Shown piece by piece: positions 1 through 5,670 of a DNA stretch of 5,670 bases. The position numbers and the translations under genes were made by a program. This DNA comes from RGZA01 sp964568585 (GTDB lineage: Bacteria > Pseudomonadota > Alphaproteobacteria > UBA9219 > RGZA01), in assembly GCA_964568585.1 (NCBI GenBank), contig CAZMQI010000065.1:1-5670 (forward strand), in the 5' to 3' direction. The first letter of the stretch is position 1, and each line of letters opens with the position of its first letter. Below the pieces are notes generated by a model, which had not been told where the DNA came from, ran no database searches, and saw only the letters and a list, made by a program, of their open reading frames with translations.

Positions 1-818
1 GTTCATCATCCATGGCAACCGTATGCGGTTCGTCATTAGCATTGATGGATGCAGGCGTTCCACTTGCCCGCCCTGTTGCTGGTATCGCAATGGGTCTTAT
101 TAAGGAAGCAAAGGGTTATGCCGTGCTCTCCGACATCTTGGGCGATGAAGATCACCTTGGCGATATGGATTTCAAGGTTGCAGGTACCGATAAAGGTATC
201 ACTGCCTTGCAAATGGATATCAAAATCACCTCCATCACCGAAGAAATCATGCAGGTTGCGTTGGCGCAAGCCCAACAAGGCCGCATGCACATCTTGGGTG
301 AAATGGCAAAAGCACTCACTGGCGCACGCGCTGAATTGAATGCAACCGCACCACGCATCACCACCATCCAGATTCCAGTGGACAAAATCCGCGAAGTGAT
401 TGGTTCAGGCGGTAAGGTTATTCGTGAAATCACCGAAAAGACCGGCGTGAAGATTGACATCGAAGATGATGGCCGCGTGATGATTGCCTCCAACGATGAA
501 GCGAAGGCCAAAGCCGCGCTTGATTGGATCAAGGGCATCGTTGCCGTTCCAGAAGCTGGCGTAATCTACGAAGGTAAAGTCGTCAAGATTATGGATTTCG
601 GCGCATTCGTGAACTTCCTTGGCGGCAAGGATGGCCTCGTGCACATCTCTGAACTTGCCAACCAACGCGTGGGTAAAGTGACCGACGTTGTGAAGGAAGG
701 CGATACCGTGAAGGTTAAGTGCCTTGGCACTGACGATCGCGGCAAGGTTCGCCTGTCCATGAAGGCTGTAAACCAACAAACCGGCGAAGATTTGACCAAG
801 CAGCAAGCTGCAGGTTAA
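1..818 (+). CDS. pnp: Polynucleotide phosphorylase, C-terminal part (5' truncated by window)
   Basis: PNPase is a trimeric cytoplasmic 3'-5' exoribonuclease that uses phosphate to release nucleoside diphosphates, and it also takes part in the RNA degradosome. The reading frame is open from the first base, so the ATG at 12 is internal (the Met of SSSMA) and not a start. The 271 complete codons from base 3 correspond roughly to residue 437 onward of the E. coli protein. The order is: the end of the second RNase PH-like core domain, with SSSMATVCG and the acidic catalytic segment ILGDEDHLGDMDF; a KH domain (about window residues 120-165) with the GSGG loop in VIGSGGKVI; and an S1 RNA-binding domain (about 182-255) with DFGAFV and GLVHISE. 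A short tail ending QQAAG follows. Key residues appear intact. Transcription ends at the hairpin just downstream. The identity is secure; only the 5' end is missing. Confidence 0.97.
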   Translation, partial: SSSMATVCGSSLALMDAGVPLARPVAGIAMGLIKEAKGYAVLSDILGDEDHLGDMDFKVAGTDKGITALQMDIKITSITEEIMQVALAQAQQGRMHILGEMAKALTGARAELNATAPRITTIQIPVDKIREVIGSGGKVIREITEKTGVKIDIEDDGRVMIASNDEAKAKAALDWIKGIVAVPEAGVIYEGKVVKIMDFGAFVNFLGGKDGLVHISELANQRVGKVTDVVKEGDTVKVKCLGTDDRGKVRLSMKAVNQQTGEDLTKQQAAG

Positions 819-838
819 TCAAACGCCTATATCCTAAT

Positions 839-869
839 AAAACGCCCAGATGTGAATCTGGGCGTTTTT
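839..869 (+). terminator. Rho-independent terminator of pnp
   Basis: A perfect 12-bp stem (839-850 with 857-868, core AACGCCCAGA / TCTGGGCGTT) closes a 6-base TGTGAA loop. The 3' arm runs into a T-rich stretch (865-869, then G and TTT). It starts 21 bases after the pnp stop, the classic position. The A-rich 5' flank could let it work weakly in the other direction as well. Confidence 0.92.
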
Positions 870-875
870 GTTTGT

Positions 876-898
876 GCCCTGCGAAGCAGGTGCTTTTT
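876..898 (+). terminator. Second, tandem terminator-like hairpin
   Basis: GC followed by CCTGC (876-882) pairs with GCAGG, a bulged T and GC (886-893) around a GAA triloop. This gives a 7-bp stem with one bulge, followed directly by five T residues (894-898) and more T-rich sequence. It lies 7 bases after the main pnp terminator and looks like a backup terminator. It overlaps a possible TTG start of the transporter frame at 872, which argues against that start. Confidence 0.6.
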
Positions 899-934
899 GT
901 TTGTCTGTGCATTTCTTATCTGTTACTCCAAACT

Positions 935-1681
935 ATGACTGCACTCCTTGTTGCCATCATTGTTGGGCTTTCTTACGCCGTTCAATCCACATTCGGGTTT
1001 GGCGCAGGGCTTATCTCGCTGCCCTTCCTCACCTTACTGATTGGCGCGAAAGCTAGTATCAGCATGAATTTGATTTTCCAGACGCTGACCGGCTTCTTGC
1101 TGTTCCAAGTATGGAAAGATATTTCGTTCAACAAACTGCCATTGTTTTTATTTTGCGTATTCGTGGGTATCGTGCTGGGCGTGTTGTTCTTGACGCATGT
1201 CGATGACAGCACGCTGGAAGTCCTGCTCGGCTTCTATCTGGTGTTCTATGCTGGCAAACAAATGCTAGGTCACCATTTACCCAAACACGCCATCGTTTCC
1301 GGATTTAAAGCGAGCCCGCTTTATGCCATCGCATGCGGTATTCCTGGCGGGCTGATTAGCGGTGCATTCGGCACCGGCGGCCCCATGCTGGTATCCTTTG
1401 TTAAAAGCATGAACTTGCCAAAAATCAATATGCGCGCCACCATTTTACTGGTGATGTTCTTTTGCAATGTGTTCCGCGTAGGTATGGCGTGGAAAACGGG
1501 GCAATTCGATGAAACCGCTGTTAAATATGCGTTATATGCCTTCCCGCTATTCGTTGGCGGCATTTTCTGCGGTAGCATCATCTCCCGCATCCTGACGGAG
1601 CAACAATTCCGCAGCTCCATCAACGTCATCATCCTGCTCGCAGGAAGTTCCTTGCTGGTGAAACACTTTATTTTCACATAA
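935..1681 (+). CDS. TSUP family membrane transporter (TauE/SafE-like, former DUF81)
   Basis: This is a 248-residue, very hydrophobic inner-membrane protein, probably with seven or eight transmembrane segments (roughly residues 2-35, 42-60, 67-87, 92-110, 128-155, 167-185, 197-218 and 227-244). It carries the family's two related glycine-rich half-repeat motifs, FGFGAGLISLPFL (20-32) and GGLISGAFGTGGPMLV (138-153), and the length is typical. Members export or import sulfite, sulfoacetate, taurine-related or other organic anions; the substrate cannot be told from the sequence. The frame is open further upstream to a TTG at 872, but that lies inside two terminator hairpins, so ATG at 935 is preferred. 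No clear Shine-Dalgarno or promoter is visible before it. It is separated from pnp by terminators, so it is probably its own unit, convergent with amn. Confidence 0.87.
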   Translation: MTALLVAIIVGLSYAVQSTFGFGAGLISLPFLTLLIGAKASISMNLIFQTLTGFLLFQVWKDISFNKLPLFLFCVFVGIVLGVLFLTHVDDSTLEVLLGFYLVFYAGKQMLGHHLPKHAIVSGFKASPLYAIACGIPGGLISGAFGTGGPMLVSFVKSMNLPKINMRATILLVMFFCNVFRVGMAWKTGQFDETAVKYALYAFPLFVGGIFCGSIISRILTEQQFRSSINVIILLAGSSLLVKHFIFT

Positions 1682-1806
1682 AAATCCAAAGTCGCTGCAG
1701 CTAAAGATTTTTGTTGATTTCGAGAACCGGAGCGCAGCGTACATTTAAGTACGTGAGCACCGGAAGCGCAGAAAGCGGCAAAAAGCTGACGCTGCAGTTA
1801 GGCTTT
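1682..1806. repeat. Long imperfect palindrome (REP/BIME-like intergenic element)
   Basis: The space between the convergent stop codons is one inverted repeat centred near 1746. The outer arms are AAATCCAA (1682-1689) and TTAGGCTTT (1798-1806). Next in, 1695-1713 matches the reverse complement of 1779-1797 at 15 of 19 positions. The inner hairpin pairs CCGG (1727-1730) with CCGG (1760-1763), then continues with two mismatches and a bulge to CGTAC (1738-1742) with GTACG (1749-1753) around a 6-base loop. A direct repeat is superimposed: ACCGGAGCGCAG (1726-1737) and ACCGGAAGCGCAG (1759-1771). The element codes for nothing evident. Its position after two converging genes fits a bidirectional terminator or 3'-end stabiliser. 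Being a multicopy family is an inference. Confidence 0.75.
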
Positions 1807-1809
1807 GTA

Positions 1810-3324
1810 TTATTGAAACGCGCTTTCGCAGAAACTGCGGAGCTTGCGGCTATGCAGGCTTTCTAGACCCTGCTCGCGCAATAATTCCATCGCCAACAGC
1901 CCTATCTTCAAATGCTGATCTACCTGGTCCTTATAGAATTTATTGGCCATGCCGGGCAGCTTAATCTCGCCATGCAATGGTTTATCGGAAACGCATAGCA
2001 ACGTTCCGTATGGCACTCGGAAGCGGAACCCGTTAGCGGCAATCGTCGCGCTTTCCATATCCAATGCAATCGCGCGTGATTTGCTGAACCGTTCCATCAG
2101 TTTGGCATATCCGGTGATTTCCCAATTGCGGTTATCCACCGTCACTACGGTTCCGGTACGCATCACCGATTTAACATCATACCCATCGGCTTTACCGGTC
2201 ACTTTGGCCACAGCATGCTCCATCGCCTTTTGCATTTCAGCCAAGGCTGGCACGGGCACCCATTGCGGTAAATCGCGGTTTAATACGTTATCGTCACGCA
2301 CATAAGCATGCGCCAGCACATAATCGCCAAGACGTTGTGTTTCGTGAAGGCCAGCGCAATGGCCGAGCATCATCCATGCATGGGGGCGCAGCACAGCGAT
2401 ATGGTCGCTGATGTTCTTTGCGTTACTTGGCCCGATGCCGATATTCACAACCGTAATCCCGTTGCTATCTTCGCGCATCAAGTGATAAGCAGGCATTTGC
2501 GGCATACGCGTCAGCCGTTCAATCGCCGATTCCTTATTCTCTAGGTTGGCATTCACGGTGATACGGCCACCCGGCTCCACAAGGCCGATATACTGGCTGC
2601 GATATTTCGCGATTTCAGGATCATTCGTCTTGCTCAGGATTTCCTGCGCCATACGCACAAATTCATCCATATAGAATTGGTAATTGGTGAAGATAACAAA
2701 ATTCTGGAAATGCGCGGGGTTGGTCGCCGTGTAATGGCGCAAGCGATGCAATGAATAATCCACACGCGGCGCGGTAAACAATGCCAGCGGGCGCGACCCA
2801 TCGCTGAACGCACCAAATGTGCCATTCACAATGCTGTCATCCATATCGGCCAAATTTGGCATATCAAAATGATTGCGGATTTGTGTAACAACCTCAGGCG
2901 TTAAGCCTTCTTCCAAATGCATGCCTTCAGCAAAAGCAAAATGCACCGGAATGCGTTCCTGTGCCACGCCAACTTCCAACGGAACCTTGTGGTTATCAAG
3001 CAGCAACTTGAACTGCTTTTTGAAATATTGTTCGAAAATATCCGGACGGGTCAGTGAAATACGAAATGTTCCCGCGCCTTGCACAAAACCGAATGATAAA
3101 CGGCTATCCACTTTTTCGGCGCGCGCTGTGGTGATGGAAATATAAGGATAGTTCGCGGTGACGCGGCCATCGGGAACCTTGCCTTTGGTGAACGCATTGA
3201 ATGCTTCGCGCAGATAACCGGAATTGGTATCGTAGATTTCTTTGACGTATTGATATGCTTTTTCTGCATTATCAAACAGGCGACGATTTTCAGGCGTAGG
3301 GCGAAAAGGTTTGATAACGGTCAT
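1810..3324 (-). CDS. amn: AMP nucleosidase
   Basis: This enzyme hydrolyses AMP to adenine and ribose 5-phosphate, a purine salvage and adenylate-control step in the cytosol; the E. coli enzyme is activated by MgATP and inhibited by phosphate. The 504-residue product is slightly longer than the E. coli protein (484) and aligns with it by eye along its length. The N-terminal half is the AMN-specific regulatory domain (RVDYSLHRLRHYTA at 187-200, FTNYQFYMDEFVR at 212-224). The C-terminal half is the nucleoside-phosphorylase-like catalytic domain: NIGIGPSNAK (294-303), GHCAGLHE (321-328), RTGTVVTVDNRNWE (389-402), LDMESATIAA (421-430) and SDKPLHGEIKLPG (446-458), with Asp447 the probable catalytic acid. 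The end HSRKLRSF is also typical. The ATG lies 5 bases after the ftsY stop; GAG at 3335-3333, 8 bases upstream, or GGAG at 3341-3338 may serve as ribosome site. It is the last gene of the cluster. Confidence 0.96.
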   Translation of the reverse strand: MTVIKPFRPTPENRRLFDNAEKAYQYVKEIYDTNSGYLREAFNAFTKGKVPDGRVTANYPYISITTARAEKVDSRLSFGFVQGAGTFRISLTRPDIFEQYFKKQFKLLLDNHKVPLEVGVAQERIPVHFAFAEGMHLEEGLTPEVVTQIRNHFDMPNLADMDDSIVNGTFGAFSDGSRPLALFTAPRVDYSLHRLRHYTATNPAHFQNFVIFTNYQFYMDEFVRMAQEILSKTNDPEIAKYRSQYIGLVEPGGRITVNANLENKESAIERLTRMPQMPAYHLMREDSNGITVVNIGIGPSNAKNISDHIAVLRPHAWMMLGHCAGLHETQRLGDYVLAHAYVRDDNVLNRDLPQWVPVPALAEMQKAMEHAVAKVTGKADGYDVKSVMRTGTVVTVDNRNWEITGYAKLMERFSKSRAIALDMESATIAANGFRFRVPYGTLLCVSDKPLHGEIKLPGMANKFYKDQVDQHLKIGLLAMELLREQGLESLHSRKLRSFCESAFQ

Positions 3325-3329
3325 AAGGG

Positions 3330-4319
3330 CTACTCAACTCCACATAAGGCTTTAGCGAACGCATCAGCGGTAAAGGGCCGCAAATCATCAATCCCTTCCC
3401 CGACGCCAATGGCAACAACAGGAAGCTTAAACACATCGGCGAGCGCTACCAATACCCCCCCGCGTGCAGACCCATCCAGCTTCGTCAAAACAAGCCCGGA
3501 AACCGCCGTCAAACTCTTGAAAACATCAACCTGTGCATGTGCATTTTGCCCTGTGGTGGCATCCAGAACCAGCAGCGTGGCATGGGGGGCTGATTCGTCC
3601 ATTTTTTGCATGACGCGGATGATTTTTTGTAATTCGGCCATCAACCCAGCCTTGTTCTGCAACCGCCCTGCCGTATCAATCATCACCACATCGGTGCCAT
3701 TGGCCTTGGCTTGCTCCAATGCTTTATACGCCAGACTGGCAGGGTCGGCATTTTCTGCGCCCGTCAATAATTCGCAATTCGCGCGCTGCGCCCAAACCTC
3801 CAATTGCGAGACCGCTGCTGCGCGGAATGTATCCCCCGCAACCATCAATACTTTTTTGTTTTGCTGCGTGAGTTGTTTTGCAAGCTTGCCCATCGTCGTA
3901 GTTTTGCCAACGCCGTTCACGCCCACCATCAATACCACAAACGGTTTATGCGTGGAGAAATCCAGCGTCGCAGCTACCGGATTTAACAGCGTGGTGATCT
4001 CATCGGCCAGCGCTTCCCTAATCTCGTTATCGCTAATATCTTTACCAAATCTTGTTTTGCGTAATTGCGACGTCAGCTTTTGCGCGGTGGCAACACCCAT
4101 ATCGGCCTTAATCAGCAATTCTTCAAGGCTTTCCAGCGTTTCATCATCCAGCCTTTTCTTGGTGAAGATGCCTGTAATGCCATCACTTAGTTGTGATGTG
4201 GATTTACTTAAGCCCCCTTTCAGCTTTTCCCATAAGCTTTGTTTTTCCTGCTCAACAACAGGTTCAACAGCTTGTGCTTCAACCTTATCTGGTTCTTTTT
4301 TCTTGAAAAATCCGAACAT
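3330..4319 (-). CDS. ftsY: Signal recognition particle receptor FtsY
   Basis: FtsY is the SRP-type GTPase that docks SRP-ribosome complexes at the inner membrane for co-translational insertion. The 329-residue product has a short N-terminus: MFGFFKKKEP, then a brief Glu/Val-rich stretch and an amphipathic segment (SLWEKLKGGLSKS, 28-40) likely to touch the membrane. It lacks the long acidic A domain of the E. coli protein. The N domain spans about 41-120. The G domain shows GVNGVGKT (133-140, P-loop), DTFRAAA (163-169, in the SRP-specific insertion), DTAGR (215-219), DATTGQNA (253-260), TKLDG (279-283) and GVGEGIDDLRPF (305-316), all intact. Its ATG sits one base after the dapF TAG (TAGGATG), which suggests translational coupling; no strong separate ribosome site is seen. 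In many alphaproteobacteria ftsY lies close to dapF, often with mtaB between, which is missing here. Confidence 0.97.
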   Translation of the reverse strand: MFGFFKKKEPDKVEAQAVEPVVEQEKQSLWEKLKGGLSKSTSQLSDGITGIFTKKRLDDETLESLEELLIKADMGVATAQKLTSQLRKTRFGKDISDNEIREALADEITTLLNPVAATLDFSTHKPFVVLMVGVNGVGKTTTMGKLAKQLTQQNKKVLMVAGDTFRAAAVSQLEVWAQRANCELLTGAENADPASLAYKALEQAKANGTDVVMIDTAGRLQNKAGLMAELQKIIRVMQKMDESAPHATLLVLDATTGQNAHAQVDVFKSLTAVSGLVLTKLDGSARGGVLVALADVFKLPVVAIGVGEGIDDLRPFTADAFAKALCGVE

Positions 4320-4320
4320 C

Positions 4321-5151
4321 CTATTTGCCGCTCAATAACGCTTCGGACAATTCGCCGGTGAAGCTGGTTGCTACTGGGCCCGTCATCAACACATGACCGT
4401 TCTCCAGCCATTCCATATTCAACACGCCACCATCCAATTGAATGTCAGCCTTGCGTTCGGTTAACCCACGGCGCACGGCTGCGACCATCGCCGCACACGC
4501 GCCCGAACCGCACGCAAGCGTGATGCCTGCACCACGTTCCCATACGCGCATCCGCATATGGGTTCTGTCTTTGACTTCGATGAATTCGACATTGGTGCGT
4601 GCGGGGAACAGGGAATGCGTTTCAACCTGTCTGCCCAACGTTGTGATATCGGTTTTTTCAACATCCTTCACGAAAAACACAGCGTGCGGGTTACCCATGT
4701 TCACGGCAACCGCTGGTGGCAAAGCTGCAATACCCATATCGACATTCAATGTATCCATATGCTTGGATAGTGGAATGGCGTTCCATTCTAGCAATGCCGC
4801 ACCCATATCCACGGTGATGAGCGCGCCGCTGCGGCGCGCCTTCAACACATCATACGGGCTTTCGATATTAAGGGTGTTCACACCTCTCGCATTCATCTCA
4901 AGTTCAGCCACACAGCGCGTTGCGTTACCGCACGCGGCTGCTTCCGACCCATCGGCATTATAAATACCCATATATAGGTCTGCGGATTTAGGAGAGTTTT
5001 TTAAAACAATGACTTGGTCACAGCCGACGCCGCGATTGCGGTCAGCAATGCGTTTAATTTGTTCAGGGGTTGGTTGAAACCCGCTTTTGCGGGAATCCAG
5101 AATAACAAAGTCATTCCCCAAACCGTGCATTTTGATAAAGGTGATAGGCAT
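4321..5151 (-). CDS. dapF: Diaminopimelate epimerase
   Basis: DapF converts LL- to meso-diaminopimelate without a cofactor, supplying lysine and the peptidoglycan cross-linking residue. From the ATG at 5151 the product has 276 residues, matching the usual size (E. coli 274), and begins MPITFIKMHGLGNDFVILD as in the family. The frame is open upstream to a TTG at 5205, giving 18 extra unconserved residues, so the ATG is preferred although no clear Shine-Dalgarno precedes it. The two catalytic cysteines are Cys74 (in NADGSEAAACGN, 65-76) and Cys214 (in TLACGSGACAA, 211-221). Substrate-binding elements are also present: Asn13 in GLGNDF, GVGCDQ (41-46), NMGNPHAV (151-158), TNVEF (186-190) and WERGAG (204-209). 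Both mirrored half-domains are complete. The stop TAG lies one base before the ftsY ATG. Confidence 0.96.
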   Translation of the reverse strand: MPITFIKMHGLGNDFVILDSRKSGFQPTPEQIKRIADRNRGVGCDQVIVLKNSPKSADLYMGIYNADGSEAAACGNATRCVAELEMNARGVNTLNIESPYDVLKARRSGALITVDMGAALLEWNAIPLSKHMDTLNVDMGIAALPPAVAVNMGNPHAVFFVKDVEKTDITTLGRQVETHSLFPARTNVEFIEVKDRTHMRMRVWERGAGITLACGSGACAAMVAAVRRGLTERKADIQLDGGVLNMEWLENGHVLMTGPVATSFTGELSEALLSGK

Positions 5152-5178
5152 AAAGATAATATAGTGGTTTTTTTGGTT

Positions 5179-5205
5179 TTGCACACCCTTCAAAAGCGTA
5201 TGCAA
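5179..5205 (-). other. Possible hairpin in the leader upstream of dapF
   Basis: On the minus strand TTGCATAC (5205-5198) can pair with GTGTGCAA (5186-5179): seven Watson-Crick pairs and one G-T wobble around an 11-base loop. It is followed by an A-rich and not a T-rich stretch, so it is not a standard intrinsic terminator. It lies in the 75-base gap between the stop of the low-complexity gene and the dapF ATG. It may be a processing or pausing site, or chance. I could not identify a convincing promoter in this gap. Confidence 0.3.
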
Positions 5206-5226
5206 ATCACACTATTTATTATCTGC

Positions 5227-5670
5227 TTACCGGCGGCCGCCCACTGCTGCTTGGGTATCTGGGCTGTCATTCACATCTTCATCTACGCCATCATACAACG
5301 GGTCTTGTGACTGACCGTTTGGTTGCTGGGTCTGGTTATGAGGTGCGTATTCAACCTGATTGTGTTGTGCAGCGTTGCTTTGATTTTGATCATAAGCTTG
5401 GTTGCCGCGGTGCTCCGGATTGCCATAACGTTGCTGGTTACGGTTATCTGAATAATTGTCACGGCCACCTTGACGATTGTTATCGCGGTTATCGCGGCCT
5501 TGATTACCATCGCGGCGATTGTCGCGACCATCACGGTCACGATTGTGATCACGGCGGAAATTTTGCTGGCCATCGTTTTGGTGTTGGCCCTGATTACCAT
5601 CACGGTTGTCGCCGCGGTTGTTACCTTGAGCTTGCTGGCCATTATTCGGGTATTGGCCATCTTGGTTGCC
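5227..5670 (-). CDS. C-terminal tail of an Asn/Gln/Arg/Asp/Gly-rich low-complexity protein (5' truncated; possibly DUF4167 family)
   Basis: The minus-strand frame open from the last base of the window ends at TAA (5229-5227) after 147 residues. It holds no start codon in the repetitive part, so the gene begins beyond the right edge. Asn, Gln, Asp, Gly and Arg make up 108 of the 147 residues (26, 25, 20, 19 and 18), with no Lys, Cys, Ile, Met or Trp. The basic, repetitive part (residues 1-75) has units such as DNRDGNQG and GRDNRDNN. It gives way to a Gln/His/Asn part and an acidic end (DPLYDGVDEDVNDSPD), finishing VGGRR. Such tails are disordered and often bind RNA. In alphaproteobacteria they follow the small conserved domain of DUF4167 proteins, the best guess here, but a helicase, RNase E or Rho extension cannot be excluded because no folded domain is in view. 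It is co-directional with dapF. Confidence 0.75.
   Translation of the reverse strand, partial: GNQDGQYPNNGQQAQGNNRGDNRDGNQGQHQNDGQQNFRRDHNRDRDGRDNRRDGNQGRDNRDNNRQGGRDNYSDNRNQQRYGNPEHRGNQAYDQNQSNAAQHNQVEYAPHNQTQQPNGQSQDPLYDGVDEDVNDSPDTQAAVGGRR
5496..5605 (-). repeat. Direct DNA repeats within the low-complexity tail gene
   Basis: The 20-base stretches at 5496-5515 and 5586-5605 agree at 18 positions, and both encode the peptide RDGNQG on the minus strand. Around them, CGNGAYAAY-like codon units (Arg-Asp-Asn) recur many times. The pattern fits growth of the tail by slippage or unequal recombination; this is inference. Confidence 0.6.

Noticed and set aside
152..806. Minus-strand frames of 128 and 133 codons opposite pnp
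   Set aside because: They are shadows of the strongly conserved pnp KH and S1 coding sequence.
872..934. N-terminal extension of the transporter from TTG at 872
   Set aside because: It lies within two terminator hairpins, and its sequence is Cys-rich and unlike the family N-terminus; ATG 935 gives a normal TSUP start.
1682..1806. Small regulatory RNA or CRISPR-like repeat reading of the palindrome
   Set aside because: There is only one unit with no spacer array, and no promoter or RNA family motif; an intergenic palindromic repeat explains it better.
3250..4338. A 362-codon plus-strand open frame opposite ftsY
   Set aside because: It is the antisense of a clearly real ftsY; its product is Ser/Ala/Thr/Cys-rich with no recognisable domain, as expected of a codon-bias shadow.
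4442..4963. A 173-codon plus-strand frame opposite dapF
   Set aside because: It is antisense to well-conserved dapF, with no family resemblance or ribosome site.
5152..5205. N-terminal extension of DapF from TTG at 5205
   Set aside because: The extra 18 residues precede the conserved MxITFIKMHGLGNDF start and overlap the leader hairpin.
5283..5660. A 125-codon minus-strand frame rich in Thr, Ile, Met and Val
   Set aside because: It is the other frame of the repetitive tail gene. The repeats lack stops in this frame too, but the overlapping frame ending at 5227 runs off the window edge and has the typical hydrophilic low-complexity composition.

Overview
The window looks like an ordinary chromosomal segment of an alphaproteobacterium with moderate GC by eye. 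No order can be assigned safely. The evidence is bacterial housekeeping genes with close alignment by eye to known families, a short FtsY without the long acidic leader of enterobacteria, a dapF/ftsY neighbourhood of the alphaproteobacterial kind, and a low-complexity Asn/Gln/Arg/Asp/Gly protein tail of a type common in that class. I see no phage, transposase, CRISPR array, rRNA or tRNA gene.

Layout. On the plus strand the window opens inside pnp (polynucleotide phosphorylase, last 271 residues, to 818). It is closed by an intrinsic terminator at 839-869, with a second hairpin plus T-run right behind it at 876-898. Next is a TSUP/TauE-SafE-type membrane transporter (935-1681). The minus strand carries a compact cluster read from right to left: the C-terminal tail of a low-complexity protein (5670-5227, truncated by the window edge), then dapF (5151-4321), ftsY (4319-3330) and amn (3324-1810). 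The dapF-ftsY and ftsY-amn gaps are 1 and 5 bases, so these three are almost certainly co-transcribed and probably translationally coupled. The transporter and amn converge. Nearly the whole 128-base gap between them (1682-1806) is one long imperfect palindrome that looks like a dispersed intergenic repeat and could act as a bidirectional terminator or transcript-end stabiliser.

How the genes fit together. PNPase handles RNA turnover. DapF makes meso-diaminopimelate for lysine and peptidoglycan. FtsY is the signal-recognition-particle receptor. AMP nucleosidase splits AMP to adenine and ribose 5-phosphate. The cluster is a housekeeping operon rather than a pathway.

No convincing new biological system is visible. 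The points most worth a second look are the intergenic palindrome, the placement of amn behind ftsY with no mtaB between dapF and ftsY, and the truncated repetitive tail protein at the right edge.
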